Source: Thermoplasmata archaeon (GTDB lineage: Archaea > Thermoplasmatota > Thermoplasmata > Thermoplasmatales > Thermoplasmataceae). From it: 63,302 nt of DNA. The DNA lies in the NCBI GenBank assembly GCA_021806295.1, contig JAJZXS010000005.1, positions 1 through 63,302 on the forward strand. Reading direction: 5' to 3'. Each line of letters starts with the position of its first letter. Within the stretch, counting starts at the first letter, position 1. Made by a program: the position numbers and the translations under genes. Of the stretch, positions 27,426 through 36,640 are shown one piece after another. Under the pieces are notes generated by a model. That model made no database searches, was not told the DNA's origin, and was given only the letters and a program-made list of their open reading frames with translations.

Positions 27426-28775
27426 ATGGCCAGGGAACGTATAGAGATTAAAAAGATAAAGGGAAAAAATTATGCCTATACAACCGTTAATCTCTGGGAT
27501 AGGGTTAATAAAAAGGAAATAAAGGTCAGCAGATACCTTGGCAGGGTAAATGAAAACAATGAAATAGAAAAGAAGGTAACGCTTCCAGAGAAATCCTATG
27601 AATACGGTGATGTTGCCCTTCTGGCATCCATGAACATTGACCTTATAAATAAAATATCAACTAATTATGGCAAATACTGGCGCGAGATTGTAACTGCCGC
27701 AATAATAACCATTGTGGGCAGGATACCCATGGACTATGTAAAACGCTATTACAGGAAGACCATACTGTACCATTACTGGCCCAAACTCAAACTGGAGCCT
27801 AAAAACCTGACATCCATGCTGAGGTACATAGCCTTCAATAAACTTGCATTTGAAAAGCTTGAGGAATTCGATCAGACAACCCTGATACTTCATGTAGAAT
27901 TAATCATACCGGTATATGCACTTAACAGGAAAAACAGGTACGACAGGGATTTCGTAACCCTGGACATAGTATTCGACCCTGTGGAGATGCGGATACTAAA
28001 TTCCGAGCATTTCATAGGCTCAGAATATATGTTTTCGAGATTCCTGAACAGGACTGAGGATGCAACGGGCTACGACGGTGTTCTTGTCCTGGAATCGACA
28101 CATTATACACAGGGAAATATATCTGCATTGATGAAACGGGGAAAGTTATTCATTATGGAGGTGCCCCAGAAGGAGGCAATGAAAATCATAGACAGATATG
28201 GTTTATCAGGAAGGCCTTCGCTCCAGAGGGGCTTTAATTCGCTTTTGAACAGGTACATATACAGTGCAACTGAGGATGATGGCAAACTCCACTATTATAT
28301 AATGGATGATGCAGATCACGGAGAGCTTGAGTACATAAAGCCGGAAAGTGAGACACTTATTGTGGCAGTTTCCAATATGAACCTGCACCAGAACCTTATA
28401 TACCAGGCAGTAAATATAAGGCGTTTCATGTATTCATCTATCTCAAGTTCCAAATACAGGCTTGATTCTGATCGTAACCTGCTTCCTGGAAGGCTTGAAC
28501 TGGATGGGTATATTTTATTCAACATGATTACAATGAAACTTTACCTCTCATTATTCAGGAATACGAGCATACCCGGCCCTGGAAGGCACAGGCTTGTGGA
28601 TTCCCTGATGATAGAGCTTTCAACAATCAATATGTACCTACTCAAGGGTGACCTGTACATGCCAAAAATAAGCAAATCAATAATGGATCATCTAAAAATA
28701 GTTGGCGGTGGGCTTGAAACCCAGATACTGTCAAAGGAGCTGTTTAAAAATCTAGGGAATAATTTAAAAAAATAA
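27426..28775 (+). CDS. Transposase-derived protein (IS1634/IS4-like), catalytic residues apparently lost
   Basis: The 449-residue protein starts with the KGKNYAYTTVNLWD-KKEIKVSRYLGRV pattern seen at the N-terminus of IS1634-type IS4-superfamily transposases and ends with a DGYILFNMITMKLYLSLF helix like the transposase C-terminus. The place where the second catalytic Asp should be reads VLVLESTHYTQGN instead of a DRGFYS-like motif, and no clear first DDE Asp is visible. The frame is full length with no stop or shift, and no terminal inverted repeats were found. That combination points to a retained, non-transposing protein, possibly DNA-binding. It could also be a divergent transposase family I do not know. 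Confidence 0.6.
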   Translation: MARERIEIKKIKGKNYAYTTVNLWDRVNKKEIKVSRYLGRVNENNEIEKKVTLPEKSYEYGDVALLASMNIDLINKISTNYGKYWREIVTAAIITIVGRIPMDYVKRYYRKTILYHYWPKLKLEPKNLTSMLRYIAFNKLAFEKLEEFDQTTLILHVELIIPVYALNRKNRYDRDFVTLDIVFDPVEMRILNSEHFIGSEYMFSRFLNRTEDATGYDGVLVLESTHYTQGNISALMKRGKLFIMEVPQKEAMKIIDRYGLSGRPSLQRGFNSLLNRYIYSATEDDGKLHYYIMDDADHGELEYIKPESETLIVAVSNMNLHQNLIYQAVNIRRFMYSSISSSKYRLDSDRNLLPGRLELDGYILFNMITMKLYLSLFRNTSIPGPGRHRLVDSLMIELSTINMYLLKGDLYMPKISKSIMDHLKIVGGGLETQILSKELFKNLGNNLKK

Positions 28776-28782
28776 TGTTGTT

Positions 28783-30216
28783 TTATTCCCTGTTGTATAT
28801 TTCTTCCTGCACTAGCATGTCTGTTGATCCTGCCTTTTTAATTTCCTCCGGGTGTTTTTTGCCATAAATGAAAATCACAATGGCGGATATGATGATAAAA
28901 ACAATTGCAGTGATGATAGCATAATCAACTGGATACGCAGGAGGGTAAAAACTGTAGAACATTGCAACAGCAAGTATTATTGTTGCAGCCGCCGGTATGA
29001 TAGCATGTGTTACCACCTTAAACTCTTTCAGCTTTTTGAATGTGGCACCAAGCCCGAAGTTGCTCAGTATATGGCCTACGAACAGGGCTGCCGAGGAGGC
29101 AGTTACAAGGTATAGGAATCCATTCTCTGGCCCTATGAGAATCCCGGATATAAGTGAAACCGTATATGCAACTCCAGCCATAGTAATGATAGCTATATAT
29201 GGTGTTTTATGAACAGGGTGGACCTTTGAAAACATTGATGGACCAAGGCCATCTCTGCTCATGGAAAATATCATCCTGGAGCTTGTATTCAATGGTGCCA
29301 GTGATCCTGCGAAAAGGCTATTGATAATGAATACAAAAAGTATTATGGTAAATGGAAGTCCTATATACTTATCTGTAACAATCAGTCCCGGTACACTGGA
29401 GCTGAAAAATGTGGACATCTTTGAAATTCCCCATCCCACTGTTAGTGCATATGATGTAAGTACAAATACCACTCCGGTTATGAGAAAACTTATCAGAAGT
29501 GCCTTCTTTATGTTTTTTCTTGGCTGCTTTGCCTCCTCTCCGAGGGTAACAACCGCAGATGAACCTGACATTGAGAATATTGCCAGCACCATTCCAACGG
29601 CAACGCCTGCAAATCCATCGGCCGGTGTGGGTGTAAATGGAGCCAGTGTGTTCCTTGACCCCAGTGCAACAATAATGACAATGGATGTTATAATCAACAG
29701 GGCTATTTCAATAGCGGAGGCTGTGAAACTGTATGCCAGTGATGGCTTTATTCCCAGATAGGCTATTACTGTAAGTATGATAATAAAAGCAGTCATAATA
29801 GGTATCCATGTGTATGTTCCAATATTAACATGAAGAAAATACGCAATAGTTCCAGGTATGAATACACCGGATGTAAACAGTATTGCATTGGTTATAACCA
29901 TAAAATATGAGAACCACATCATATACCCGATGGTAAGGCCATATCTCGGCCCTGCTCCACGGGAATTGAAAGTATAAAATCCTCCGCTCCCGTTAATTTT
30001 CCTGGAAAACTGATAAGGCGTATTTATCCATATCAGAACTCCGAAGATGGATATGATGTATGCCAGGGGCAGTGACCCCTTGGCGAATTCTGCTGCACCG
30101 GTCATTGTAGCAGCCACAGCTCCCAGTGGGGATATCATTGCTATGGATTGCCCTAGAAGAGAATAAAATCCTGCTGCCCCTTTCTTTAGGGTTCGAGATT
30201 CTGAAACTTTTTCCAT
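28783..30216 (-). CDS. APC superfamily amino-acid permease
   Basis: This 477-residue permease of about 12 helices has the start GFYSLLGQSIAMISPLGA and the internal loops NTPYQFSRKINGSGGFYTF and GEEAKQPRKNIKKAL, strongly like the permease at 2495-3886. The C-terminal tail is charged and cytoplasmic. Specificity is unknown. It is convergent with the transposase-derived gene (seven-base gap) and has a 125-base AT-rich upstream region shared with the divergent TOBE protein. Confidence 0.9.
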   Translation of the reverse strand: MEKVSESRTLKKGAAGFYSLLGQSIAMISPLGAVAATMTGAAEFAKGSLPLAYIISIFGVLIWINTPYQFSRKINGSGGFYTFNSRGAGPRYGLTIGYMMWFSYFMVITNAILFTSGVFIPGTIAYFLHVNIGTYTWIPIMTAFIIILTVIAYLGIKPSLAYSFTASAIEIALLIITSIVIIVALGSRNTLAPFTPTPADGFAGVAVGMVLAIFSMSGSSAVVTLGEEAKQPRKNIKKALLISFLITGVVFVLTSYALTVGWGISKMSTFFSSSVPGLIVTDKYIGLPFTIILFVFIINSLFAGSLAPLNTSSRMIFSMSRDGLGPSMFSKVHPVHKTPYIAIITMAGVAYTVSLISGILIGPENGFLYLVTASSAALFVGHILSNFGLGATFKKLKEFKVVTHAIIPAAATIILAVAMFYSFYPPAYPVDYAIITAIVFIIISAIVIFIYGKKHPEEIKKAGSTDMLVQEEIYNRE

Positions 30217-30341
30217 AATTTTCCTGTAATCTTATATATGTTTAAATATTGCTTAAATAAAACACCAAATATTAAAGAATTTAAATTTTATTCATAGGTT
30301 TAACACCATTCTGCCATAAATCCGGATATGCATTTAAAAAT

Positions 30342-30704
30342 ATGATTTTAAACCATAGACCGAATGATATATTCTGTGCCCGGCTTCTGGGTGCAGTGAA
30401 TCTGATCCCAAAGGAAACGCTGAACCTTAATGAGGATTTAGATTACGAAATTTCAGCAATAAGGCCGGAGGATGTCAAAATAGATGATACAGGATCAATA
30501 GAGGGAAAAATTACATCAATACAGTTTCTGGGATCGGAAATTATGTATTATGTGGATATCGGCAATTTCAGCGTTAAAGTTAAAGGAGGCAAGTATGAAG
30601 ATGCCTATAAGGAGGGCGATTCTGTAAAACTTGTATTTGATTTAAATAATATGAATTTCTATAAATCCGGGAAAAGAGTGCTACCTGTATCTGTGCCGGA
30701 ATAA
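30342..30704 (+). CDS. Orphan TOBE-domain protein, like the C-terminus of an ABC ATPase
   Basis: The 120-residue protein reads like the end of a PotA/FbpC/MalK-type ATP-binding subunit: RPNDIFCARLLGAVNLIP corresponds to the standard P-x-N-x-FVA-x-F-x-G-x-x-N linker, and AIRPEDVKI plus GKITSIQFLGSEIMYYVDI is the TOBE barrel. No Walker motifs or ABC signature precede it in any frame. A TATA-like stretch (about 30324-30331) is placed for leaderless expression from the ATG at 30342, so it may be a working stand-alone protein, perhaps a small ligand-binding (Mop-like) protein. A fossil of a deleted ABC transporter is the alternative. Confidence 0.72.
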   Translation: MILNHRPNDIFCARLLGAVNLIPKETLNLNEDLDYEISAIRPEDVKIDDTGSIEGKITSIQFLGSEIMYYVDIGNFSVKVKGGKYEDAYKEGDSVKLVFDLNNMNFYKSGKRVLPVSVPE

Positions 30705-30794
30705 AATATCTATCAGAATATTGATTGATAAATTTGTAATTCAACGATTTCCCGGTATTGCCTGAATCAAAGGGCGAATATTAAAGATTTTATC

Positions 30795-32525
30795 TTATTC
30801 ATCAATTCCACTTTCATTTATGTACTGCTCTCCTGATTCTATTATATCTGTTATTTCTGATGTCCTGAAACCGGATTTAACGGAAATGAAATAGAAGAAA
30901 AGAGATACCACTATTACCACTATAAAATCATATGGGAATGGAAAGACGTTGAGCCCCCCGAAATTTTTCTCCCCCAGGTAAGACATTATGTCCAGTGCAA
31001 TTATGAGCAGGGGCACCCAGTATCCGCCCTTTATGTTCTCTTCTGTGATAATGCTGTCAACCCGGTGGAATAGGAGGAGCACCAGGTATACTATGAACCC
31101 GGAAAAGATTATAATGGATGTGTATCCCACGGTGGGCCATCCTGTCCAGTATACTATCAGGGCCGCTGCGACGAAGGAAACAGGCGATAATATTTTTGCA
31201 TATGGAAGTTTAAAGGGCCTTTTCATCTCTGATGCCTCTCTCCTCAGAACCATGAGAGTTGAACCCCCAAGTATGTATGTAAATGCAGCTATCCCGGAAA
31301 CAAGACCGACAACCACATACCAGCTGGGCAGTGGGGCAAGGAATGCAAGTCCAAGTATGAGGCTAATTATAAGTGAAAATACAGGAACTCCGGTTTTGCG
31401 GCTTACAGTTCCCACAGAGGGAGGGAAGTATCCTATCTCCGCCATTCCATACAGGGAGCGTGTTGATGTCCCGGCGGCGATATTGAGTGTTCCCGAGGGC
31501 GATATATATGCGTCGGCATATAGCAGATATGTCAAAACCACCATGATAGATAGGTCAGATGATCTGGCAAGGAATGCAAATGGAGCGGTATCAATACTCT
31601 TAGCATAGCTGCCTGCCGAGGCAGATGAAAGTCCCAGCCATCCTCCTGAGGCCTTCAGGAGGACAGGGTCCACAGATGAAATAAATATGACCTGCAATAG
31701 TATATAAACAGCTATTGAGGTTAACATGGCAAAGATAAGGGCCCGGGGTATATCCCTCTGTGGATTCTTAGCCTCCCCGGCAAAGTCCAGAGTATGCCTG
31801 AATCCCAGGTATGAGAAAACTATACCGTCTGTTGAGATGGCCTCGAAAACAAGCGAAATATTGTTATGTGGGAGGAAGCCACCCAGAGACCGGTTATCGA
31901 AATTACCGGCATGGAATAGGAAAAATGCCATGAGTATTATGGTCAGCGAGGGGATTATCAGCTTCCACCAGGTAACAGCCTGATTGGTTTTTCCCATCAA
32001 TTTTACCCCGAAGTAATTAAGGAAATAAAATCCTGTAATGAGAATTCCGGCTATGAGGATACCGTATCCGGTCAGCAACGTTACACTTGAGGATGGGTCC
32101 AGCGGATTTTTCGCATAGTAAATCAGTGCCGGATGAATTATATAAGAACCAGCGTATGTCATTACTGCCTCAGCCTCCAGGGCTGGTGCAGCAGCCCTTG
32201 CCGCGAAATATGCCCATCCGAAGAATAATCCGGCAATGCCACCATGGGAGTAATGACCGTACCGCGTTATAAATCCGCTACGTGGTATCATTGCACCGAT
32301 CTCGGCATAAACAAGAGTTATAATAAGCACCAGAATGCCCCCTATAACCCATGATATAATTGCAGCTGGACCTGCAGTACCCGCAGATGCAGACTCTGCG
32401 AAAAGCCATCCGGAGCCGATAATAGACCCCAGGCTGAGAAAATAAAGGTCCCATGATGTCAAAACTTTCTTTAATTTTATGTCCTGATTCCGGCGCTCGC
32501 TGTAGGGGTGCGGGATTTTATCCAT
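30795..32525 (-). CDS. APC superfamily amino-acid permease, long form
   Basis: At 576 residues this is longer than the other APC carriers here and of a different subfamily. The N-terminus SWDLYFLSLGSIIGSGWLF is the classical APC helix 1 with the unwound GSG site, and RHTLDFAGEAKNPQRDIPRAL is the conserved loop. About 12 to 14 helices follow, then a charged tail. It resembles the archaeal and bacterial aspartate/proline:H+ symporter-like group. It is convergent with the TOBE protein and divergent from the MFS gene at 32706. Confidence 0.9.
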   Translation of the reverse strand: MDKIPHPYSERRNQDIKLKKVLTSWDLYFLSLGSIIGSGWLFAESASAGTAGPAAIISWVIGGILVLIITLVYAEIGAMIPRSGFITRYGHYSHGGIAGLFFGWAYFAARAAAPALEAEAVMTYAGSYIIHPALIYYAKNPLDPSSSVTLLTGYGILIAGILITGFYFLNYFGVKLMGKTNQAVTWWKLIIPSLTIILMAFFLFHAGNFDNRSLGGFLPHNNISLVFEAISTDGIVFSYLGFRHTLDFAGEAKNPQRDIPRALIFAMLTSIAVYILLQVIFISSVDPVLLKASGGWLGLSSASAGSYAKSIDTAPFAFLARSSDLSIMVVLTYLLYADAYISPSGTLNIAAGTSTRSLYGMAEIGYFPPSVGTVSRKTGVPVFSLIISLILGLAFLAPLPSWYVVVGLVSGIAAFTYILGGSTLMVLRREASEMKRPFKLPYAKILSPVSFVAAALIVYWTGWPTVGYTSIIIFSGFIVYLVLLLFHRVDSIITEENIKGGYWVPLLIIALDIMSYLGEKNFGGLNVFPFPYDFIVVIVVSLFFYFISVKSGFRTSEITDIIESGEQYINESGIDE

Positions 32526-32705
32526 TCTGTTTCATTGATATATAGAATTTAATATTTGCTGTAGTTTTTTCAGCATTATGAATGATACTGCACATTGTAC
32601 ATTAATTTAGGGAATTCATAGAAAATCTCCATAATGCATATATTTATTTCTTTTAAAATTATGTGGTTAAAATAATATTCTTATAACATCCTGCAATACC
32701 ATGTA

Positions 32706-33920
32706 ATGGCTTCATTTTCAGCAGATATACACAACAAGCAGGTTGTTATAGTCAGCCTGTCCTCCATGATGCGATCGCTGGGCATGGGAGCCTCCTGGCC
32801 CTTCATGGCAATATTCCTGAGTTTATACCTTCATCTTGCCGTATATATTGTTGGGGTTATTTTTACCCTGCTATCCCTAATGTCCATGGCATTCAGCATA
32901 CTGGGTGGTTATCTGGCCGATCTGAAAGGGAGAAAATTCACGCTGATGCTGGGAAGCGTTTCGGGCATATTCATTTATCTTTCAATAGCACTTTCCTTTC
33001 TTTATAATATTTACTCACTTACGATTATACTCTTTATAATGTCATCCTTCTCAGGTTCGCTTGTGTATCCTTCGGCAAGTGCCCTTATTTCCGATGTAAC
33101 TGAATCACAGGACAGGGAGGGCGGTTATTCAATTTACCGGATACTGTCAAATGTGGGATGGGCAGTAGGCCCCCTTATGGGGTCTTTCATCTACTCTTCA
33201 GGAATTATATATATATTTTATGCCCTGGTAATAGCAAGCATCCTGCAGGCATTTATAATACTCTTTGTCAGGAGGCAGAATGTTATGAAAACAGGAACTG
33301 GAACGAGAAATCCATTCCTTGTTTTTGATAAATATCTATTCGTTTTCAGCATAGCAACCTTCTTCATCATACTGCTGTCATCGCAGTTCTCTGTATCCCT
33401 GCCACTTTACAGCGAGATTGCCATAAAAATCAATGTTGCTGACCTGGGATATATATATGCAATCAACGGCATAGTTGTTGTTCTCGGACAGTATCCTTTG
33501 ATAAGGGCCTTTGCAAGGTTCGGAGATCTGGGAACGTTTATAGCCGGTGCCCTGTTTTATGCCCTTGGATACTTTATTATTGCATTTTCCACAAACTTAT
33601 ATGATTTGATGTTCGATATGGTCATAATTACAGTAGGGGAGAATCTTACAACGCCAACTATAAATACTGTTATCTCAAAGATGGCCCCTGCAGGCAAAAC
33701 GGGGAGGTACATGGGATTCAACTCCATGTTCAATTCAATCGGCAGGGCTTTCGGGCCCTCTGTGGGAACCTATATAATGTATACATTCCATTATAATGGA
33801 CTGACCACATGGTCCCTCATATGCATATTCGGGATATTTTCAGCTGCAGTAATTGTTGTATTCTCTTTCATGTACAGAAACTCAGGCAATACTTATATTG
33901 CAGCGGCACACAGGACTTGA
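32706..33920 (+). CDS. MFS transporter
   Basis: The 404-residue protein has 12 predicted helices and the MFS loop GGYLADLKGRKFTLMLG after helix 2. The second half has a similar, weaker loop (ARFGDLGTF). Cargo is unknown; the layout is that of sugar or drug carriers. Another MFS gene follows on the same strand after about 60 bases, and the two may be expressed together although their sequences are only distantly alike. Confidence 0.88.
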   Translation: MASFSADIHNKQVVIVSLSSMMRSLGMGASWPFMAIFLSLYLHLAVYIVGVIFTLLSLMSMAFSILGGYLADLKGRKFTLMLGSVSGIFIYLSIALSFLYNIYSLTIILFIMSSFSGSLVYPSASALISDVTESQDREGGYSIYRILSNVGWAVGPLMGSFIYSSGIIYIFYALVIASILQAFIILFVRRQNVMKTGTGTRNPFLVFDKYLFVFSIATFFIILLSSQFSVSLPLYSEIAIKINVADLGYIYAINGIVVVLGQYPLIRAFARFGDLGTFIAGALFYALGYFIIAFSTNLYDLMFDMVIITVGENLTTPTINTVISKMAPAGKTGRYMGFNSMFNSIGRAFGPSVGTYIMYTFHYNGLTTWSLICIFGIFSAAVIVVFSFMYRNSGNTYIAAAHRT

Positions 33921-33979
33921 CAGAACTATCCTGCATTATAGATTTATGAAAGTATTTATTTTGCATTACCATATTGAGG

Positions 33980-35179
33980 ATGCCGTGGTATAAAGTGGAT
34001 AAATTAAAGATTATCAGGAATACCTACCTTTCTTATTCTGTGCTCATTATAATACTCATAACATTTATGGTTAGGGCATCAAACAATATGATGATGACCA
34101 CAATTTCCCTGTTTTCAAAATACGACCTTCACTTCGGGCAGCTGGAGGTTGGGCTCACAGAGTCCCTCATGGCCCTGGCCACCTTCATCACAACCGGATT
34201 GATCAATTCAAGGCTGGATACAGTAAGGCGCCGCTATCTATTTATCGGTTCAAATATAGGCTTCACTATTGTTCTGGCAGTCATGCAGTTTTCAAATTTT
34301 ATAACAGTGTGGATATTCATAGCTGTTGCAGGACTTGCCTTCGGTGCCATCATGCCAAATATAATCACCTCTGCGGGCATGATAGGTGATAAGAAGGTCA
34401 GGGAAAAGGTTCTGGGCATATATACCCTGGCACTCAGCGTAAGTCTAATTGCCGGGCCTGCACTTGAGTCCTATATACTTAAATTCGAACCATTAAGGTA
34501 CATATTCCTCTTCTTTGTGCCACTGGGCATTGTGGCCTCTGTGCTCTCACCTTTCCTGAGATTCCCTGACAGCAAATCAGAAATTAAGAAAAAGAAAATA
34601 AGGGTATTCGGAGAGCCAGGATTCAGGGTTGCAGTCTATGCAATTCTGGCATACAATATTATTTTTGCACTGCTCATAACTTTCGGCGGCATATATGCCA
34701 GGAGTGTGCTAAAATTGAGCCTTTCTGATGTTTCACTGCTGTTTACCGGATTTTTCATTGTTTCATTTTCATCAAGGCTTTTCATTTCATGGAAGGCACC
34801 GGAAAATCTCTGGCACTATCTTGGAACTGCAATTATTATTACATTGACAGGAATAATTTTCCTGTTTTTCGGTGTCAATGATATAATATACATTATTGCC
34901 TATCTTCTCCTGGGGATACCACATGGCGTAACATATCCACTATCCATAGTATCCATCAGCAGAACATTCGACATGTCCTACAGCAATATGGCAAACAGCT
35001 ATTTCTTCTCCATAATGATGGCAATAGGTATCATAACACCAACTGCCGGGGGTTTGATTGAAAATGCCATAGGCTTCAGGTATATGTTTCTCGCACTGTT
35101 TCCGGTCATACTGTTCCTTCTGTTTGCCTCTAACTCCAATATGAAAAAGATGAAATTTAAAGCAACTGAGGTGGCTTGA
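33980..35179 (+). CDS. MFS transporter
   Basis: This 399-residue 12-helix carrier begins with a helix ending in FMVRASNNMMMTTI and has the VRRRYLF loop between helices 2 and 3, a weak version of the MFS signature. It is a clear paralogue of the gene at 61881-63056 (VRASNN, SKYDL, FGSVMPNI and GIPHG are shared). I start at the ATG at 33980; a TTG two codons earlier is also open. Its stop is two bases from that of the convergent APC gene. Confidence 0.87.
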   Translation: MPWYKVDKLKIIRNTYLSYSVLIIILITFMVRASNNMMMTTISLFSKYDLHFGQLEVGLTESLMALATFITTGLINSRLDTVRRRYLFIGSNIGFTIVLAVMQFSNFITVWIFIAVAGLAFGAIMPNIITSAGMIGDKKVREKVLGIYTLALSVSLIAGPALESYILKFEPLRYIFLFFVPLGIVASVLSPFLRFPDSKSEIKKKKIRVFGEPGFRVAVYAILAYNIIFALLITFGGIYARSVLKLSLSDVSLLFTGFFIVSFSSRLFISWKAPENLWHYLGTAIIITLTGIIFLFFGVNDIIYIIAYLLLGIPHGVTYPLSIVSISRTFDMSYSNMANSYFFSIMMAIGIITPTAGGLIENAIGFRYMFLALFPVILFLLFASNSNMKKMKFKATEVA

Positions 35180-35180
35180 G

Positions 35181-36596
35181 TTATTTAGGCTCAAGGGCCT
35201 CCTCCTCAATGGACATCTTCGCTGCCTTCCTCACCCTGTCAGGGTGCAGTTTGTATTCTATCAGGGTCATTATCCCTGCAATAGGAATCCATGCAATGCC
35301 TATGTATACTGCTATATTTTCAGGATATTTTTCCGGCGATATCAGCGTGCCTGCCATTATAATTACGAGAATCAATATTCCGATTACGGGTATAATAACA
35401 TGCTCAATCACCCTGAGCTTGCCAATGCGTTTCATCATAAACGGCAGGGATATTGATGCAACAATATGCTCTGTATATGCGGCGTATGCATTGATCAGGA
35501 GCATGATAAGGCCACCCTGGACCGGCCCGAATAGCACACCGAAGACAACAGCAATGATGAAGGACATAATGAATATTGTCAGTGCAGCATTGGAGGGCGT
35601 TTTGTATTTTTTGTGTATTTTTGCTATGCTTTCTGGAAGGAATAAGATGCCGTCCCTTGCAAAACTATAAAATATTCTTGAATCGGCATTGCTCACGGAA
35701 ATATTGTATCCCATAAAACTGTTTACTGTTACTAGAATTAAAAGTATGTATATAACGGGATTGAGTTTGCTGAAAAGTATAACACCGGGGTCATTGCTAC
35801 CTGCAAATGAGGCCATGGCAGAGGGCCCCCAGCCTATTGTAAATGCGTATGAAACAATTATTAGCGTTATGCCTGAAAGTATGACCGTGCCTATTAGGGC
35901 TTTTTTGATTGTTTTCTGTGGCGTGATCGCCTCCTCTCCCATGGCTGTTATGGATACGGTCGTGCCGAAGTAGAGTATCATTGAATAGATCATTGCGAAC
36001 AGAAGCTGGGATATTCCTGAGACGTATTTTGTGCTGAATACTGCAAGAGTATTAAGTTTTCCGGCGTTGATTATGATTAATGCTGACCCTATAAGCAGCA
36101 CTGCAACCTCTATAACGCCCCCGGCTATCTGGTAATCTGTTGAAATTTTCATGCCCCTGTGTGTGAATATGAAGGATATCAATGCGGCAAAGAATGCCAC
36201 TGGAAGCCAGAAAATTATGCCCTTATAAGTGGGGTCAAGGAGTGTTATGAATGCTGCCAGTCCCAGGAATCCGAAGCTGCCGTAGCCTATGAGGCCATAA
36301 AACGCCATATTCCATGCCTGAAATGTGCCGGCTACACCGCCAAGGCCCTTGCCTGCGAATGTATAGTAGGAACCGGCAGAATTAACATGCTTGGAAAACT
36401 GGTATCCAGTATTCATAATAAACAGATATGCAAACACACCGAGAACCAGGGCAAGCGGTGTGGCCCCCAGTGCATATTCTACCACTCCAGTCAATAAATA
36501 AGCTGCGTCTGCTGCAACTGAAAGTGTTCCCATGGCCTGCCATACTAGCCTGAATCCACCAAGAGAATTGCGCTTCAGCCTTCCGGTTTCTATCAT
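35181..36596 (-). CDS. APC superfamily amino-acid permease
   Basis: The 471-residue permease has about 12 helices; the N-terminus GGFRLVWQAMGTLSVAADAAYLLTGV and the loop GEEAITPQKTIKKAL match the archaeal APC group. It is closest in this window to the permease at 53361-54791 (shared GVxxYALGATPLA and NTGYQFS-like segments). The cytosolic tail is short. Substrate unknown. Confidence 0.9.
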   Translation of the reverse strand: MIETGRLKRNSLGGFRLVWQAMGTLSVAADAAYLLTGVVEYALGATPLALVLGVFAYLFIMNTGYQFSKHVNSAGSYYTFAGKGLGGVAGTFQAWNMAFYGLIGYGSFGFLGLAAFITLLDPTYKGIIFWLPVAFFAALISFIFTHRGMKISTDYQIAGGVIEVAVLLIGSALIIINAGKLNTLAVFSTKYVSGISQLLFAMIYSMILYFGTTVSITAMGEEAITPQKTIKKALIGTVILSGITLIIVSYAFTIGWGPSAMASFAGSNDPGVILFSKLNPVIYILLILVTVNSFMGYNISVSNADSRIFYSFARDGILFLPESIAKIHKKYKTPSNAALTIFIMSFIIAVVFGVLFGPVQGGLIMLLINAYAAYTEHIVASISLPFMMKRIGKLRVIEHVIIPVIGILILVIIMAGTLISPEKYPENIAVYIGIAWIPIAGIMTLIEYKLHPDRVRKAAKMSIEEEALEPK

Positions 36597-36640
36597 GGAA
36601 AGCGAATATTTATTTTTATTTAAAGTTTGATAACATTAAA

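Noticed and set aside
30988-31608. Open plus-strand frame of 206 codons
   Set aside because: Antisense to the long APC permease, with no recognisable domain.
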